Assembly: GCA_020629335.1 (NCBI GenBank)
Contig: JAHDDN010000086.1
Location: forward strand, 1 to 15,954
DNA from: Chitinophagales bacterium
GTDB lineage: Bacteria; Bacteroidota; Bacteroidia; Chitinophagales; UBA2359
Reading direction: 5' to 3'
Length of the DNA: 15,954 bases
The notes under the pieces are model-generated. The model did no database searches. It had not been told where the DNA came from and saw only the letters and a list, made by a program, of their open reading frames with translations. This document shows, one piece after another, positions 14,421-15,954 of the stretch. Position 1 is the first letter of the stretch, and each line of letters opens with the position of its first letter. The translations under genes were made by a program, and so were the position numbers.

Positions 14421-15359
14421 CCACTTTTGTCTTCTAAAGAAGAATACTAATATTGTTACTAAGATAAAAGAGATCAATATCATATAGAGATAGGTATATT
14501 GATGCCCATCAAATGGTAAATTCACATTCATACCATAAAAACTCGCCACTAAGGTCGGTACCATTAAGATAATGGTTACAGAGGTCAAACGACGCATTAC
14601 AATATTCAGATTATTGGAAATGATGGAGGCAAAAGCATCCATCGTCCCATTGAGGATATTGGAATAAATATGCGACATTTCTAAGGCCTGTCCTGTATCG
14701 ACTATGATATCTTCTAAGAAATCCACCAACTCTTCATTTTCTCTTATTTTAAGGAAATCTGTTCGCTTGATTTTCATATAGAGTAGCTCGTTGGTTCGTA
14801 GGGAGGTTACGAAATAGACCAAACTCTTTTGTATATCTAACATCTTGGATAGTTCGCTATTTCTGCTTGAATTGTAAAGCTCCTTTTCGTAGATATTACG
14901 TTGGTGATTGAGGTTTTTTAGGAATTGGAGATAGTGGACGATATTGCGCTCAAACATGAGTAGTACAAAGTGGCTATGGGATTGTGTATCAAAGCTTCGG
15001 GATTGGTTGGCTAAGAAATGGTCAATGACTGGATTTTTAAATTTGCTAATCGTTAGAATATAATCGTCTACCTCAATAATACCAATTGGAATGGTTAAGT
15101 AGAGGGCTCCTTCCTCTTCCATTTCATTTTTGATAGGCGAGTTAATGATAATCAATTGTACCCCATCTTCTTGTTCATACCTTGGTCTTTCATCAAAATC
15201 CAGTGAGTCATCCACATAATCGATAGGAATATCGAGCTTTCGACTGATAGCTTCTAGCTCCTGACGTGTGTAAGGAGGGTAGATGTTTATCCAGCAGCCT
15301 GGCTCCATTTCCTCTAACTCTTCGAGTATATGTGCTTTGGTTTTGAAAATCTGAATCAC
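14415..15359 (-). CDS. corA: CorA-family divalent cation transporter
   Basis: A 314-residue inner-membrane channel, probably a pentamer carrying Mg2+ or Co2+. The large N-terminal cytoplasmic domain (about 1-255) includes EPGCWINIYPP (19-29) and ends in a long helix. Two transmembrane helices follow at about 259-275 and 287-308. Between them is the signature GMN (276-278, YGMNVNLPF), the selectivity filter at the outer mouth. The C-terminus RRQKWL is basic, as in CorA. The start is GTG; the next Met (18) would remove conserved sequence. Its stop overlaps the fmt stop tail-to-tail by six bases, with no room for a terminator. A strong hairpin lies 19 bp upstream of its start, in the expected leader. 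Confidence 0.95.
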   Translation of the reverse strand: MIQIFKTKAHILEELEEMEPGCWINIYPPYTRQELEAISRKLDIPIDYVDDSLDFDERPRYEQEDGVQLIIINSPIKNEMEEEGALYLTIPIGIIEVDDYILTISKFKNPVIDHFLANQSRSFDTQSHSHFVLLMFERNIVHYLQFLKNLNHQRNIYEKELYNSSRNSELSKMLDIQKSLVYFVTSLRTNELLYMKIKRTDFLKIRENEELVDFLEDIIVDTGQALEMSHIYSNILNGTMDAFASIISNNLNIVMRRLTSVTIILMVPTLVASFYGMNVNLPFDGHQYTYLYMILISFILVTILVFFFRRQKWL

Positions 15360-15377
15360 AAGTCAAATTTGATTAGG

Positions 15378-15455
15378 GGTTAAGTTTATAAGTTTCTGAT
15401 AGTTATAGTCCACAAAAGACAAAACTTGGACTGTCAAGGACTTATAAATTTAACC
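15378..15455 (-). promoter_or_regulatory. Hairpin in the corA leader region
   Basis: The outer stem is GGTTAAGTTTATAAGT (15378-15393) with ACTTATAAATTTAACC (15440-15455), 16 bp with a single G/T mismatch. An inner 5-bp stem is AGTCC (15407-15411) with GGACT (15428-15432). It sits between the corA GTG and a dispersed repeat. It could be a leader structure, a terminator-like barrier for transcription from the right, or a further mobile hairpin. The perfect palindrome TCAAATTTGA (15363-15372) lies between it and the start. Confidence 0.5.
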
Positions 15456-15475
15456 ATTAGGGTTATTGGGTGTTT

Positions 15476-15618
15476 GCGCAAGGGATAGAAGCGGTATGTG
15501 GCGTCTATGCTGCGACCTACGAAACTTAGGCACGCGCAGGCTCCAATAAGAGACAAGCGGGCCTTAGTGTAGTGGGAGCAGCATAGCCACATGAGAACGG
15601 ACAGCCCGACCGAGCCAC
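15476..15618 (-). repeat. Dispersed structured intergenic repeat, copy 2
   Basis: Read on the minus strand this block aligns with 3489-3626. Shared landmarks in the same order are CGGGCT-TCCG, ACTAC-CTAAGGC, CTTGTCT, GTGCCTAAG, TACCGCT and CTATCCC. It lacks the strong 13-bp leading hairpin of copy 1, having GGCTCGGT there instead. Internal pairing is kept: ATGTGGC with GCCACAT, TATGCTGC with GCAGCATA, and CTAAGGCCCGC with GCGTGCCTAAG with mismatches. Like copy 1, it is followed after 20 nt by a hairpin. Confidence 0.7.
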
Positions 15619-15648
15619 TTGTTGATTTGTTGAATTTTGATTTGTTGA

Positions 15649-15768
15649 TTGATTTTTTTTAAAAAGGGAACAATTGAAGAATACGAGGCGAGGGAAGCCC
15701 CAAATTTAAGTATAGATAATTGGGATGATTATATCGGAACGGCGCCCTATATTAGGATGGGTATTTAG
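15649..15768 (+). CDS. Short open frame, possible gene remnant or small protein
   Basis: From a TTG at 15649 to TAG at 15766-15768, 39 codons encode a peptide with a protein-like composition: TIEEYEAREAPNLSIDNW, then DDYIGTAPYIRMGI. There is no ATG start, and the frame begins right after a stop at 15646-15648, about 30 bp downstream of the end of the dispersed repeat. It may be the tail of a gene cut by repeat insertion, a real small protein, or chance. I recognise no family. Confidence 0.28.
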   Translation: MIFFKKGTIEEYEAREAPNLSIDNWDDYIGTAPYIRMGI

Positions 15769-15823
15769 ATAGGCTAAGAAATATTTGTTGGACTTTTTGT
15801 AGAAAATTATTTTTTAGAAAAAT

Positions 15824-15954
15824 CTACTTCATTGCTTTAGCTAAAATTTTATCATACCTGTTATCCATGCAAACGCTTATATCTGTCGTAATAAATTTTC
15901 CATTTAAGAATAAGCTAAAAATAGTCGCAGGGCTAGGGGCATTCTGAGCTTCTT
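15824..15954 (-). CDS. 3' end of a gene running off the window; possible YoaP-like/GNAT-associated C-terminus
   Basis: On the minus strand, 42 codons are open from the window edge to a TAG at 15824-15826. The peptide begins EAQNAPSPATIFSLFLNGKF and continues ITTDISVCMDNRYDKILAKAMK. The pattern of AQNAP, a short strand, NGKF and then (V/I)T recalls, from memory, the C-terminal YoaP-like domain attached to some GNAT acetyltransferases, in which this tail follows a thioredoxin-like segment. The coding call rests on the open frame and family-like pattern; the function is tentative. The gene is convergent with the short open frame at 15649-15768. Confidence 0.55.
   Translation of the reverse strand, partial: EAQNAPSPATIFSLFLNGKFITTDISVCMDNRYDKILAKAMK

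Overview
The window reads as a chromosomal segment of an AT-rich member of the Bacteroidota. The protein sequences look like Bacteroidota homologues, genes rarely have a Shine-Dalgarno sequence, and several promoters resemble the TAnnTTTG type of -7 element. Saprospiria or a related marine lineage is a tentative guess from protein and repeat style, not a measurement. There are twelve full-length protein genes, probable tails of two more at the edges, and one short open frame of doubtful status. I see no tRNA, rRNA, CRISPR array, integrase or complete insertion sequence.

Layout. Positions 1-275 hold a possible gene tail and three small related hairpins. At 276-1115 (minus) is a BadF/BadG-type sugar kinase, divergent from gapdh-pgk (1220-3426, plus; the two genes overlap in TAATG). 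Positions 3427-4356 form a gene desert rich in structured repeats. Next come a small receiver-only protein with a degenerate active site (4357-4743, plus), a bidirectional terminator, and a minus-strand trio: a secreted APCDD1-like protein (4960-5583), a coiled-coil lipoprotein (5652-6599) and a single-pass membrane protein (6684-8486). PPK2 (8781-9572, minus) diverges from a plus-strand run sixA-like, ppk1, ppx/gppA, fmt (9920-14420). fmt overlaps tail-to-tail with a CorA-type transporter gene (14415-15359, minus). The right end carries a hairpin, a second copy of a dispersed repeat, a 39-codon open frame, and the 3' end of a minus-strand gene (15824-15954).

Function. gapdh-pgk is a glycolytic pair. 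The central right half is a polyphosphate locus: PPK1 makes polyP, PPK2 uses polyP to phosphorylate nucleotides, Ppx/GppA hydrolyses polyP or pppGpp, and a SixA-like phosphohistidine phosphatase sits just before the histidine-autophosphorylating PPK1. The trio 4960-8486 has topologies that span cytoplasm, inner membrane and periplasm or outer membrane, and may be an undescribed envelope module.

The most unusual content is non-coding. Four intergenic hairpins of about 160 nt (3647-3808, 4029-4195, 4802-4958 on the minus strand, 8619-8785) share one architecture: arms of about 55 nt whose sequences differ between copies but are self-complementary within each copy, around a 51-52-nt core. The core is bounded by the conserved blocks AAGGC and AACGCAG (AACGAAG in one copy). 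A second dispersed repeat has two diverged copies (3451-3626 plus, 15476-15618 minus) whose internal stems show compensatory changes. Both families were read by eye; genome-wide searches would settle their extent.
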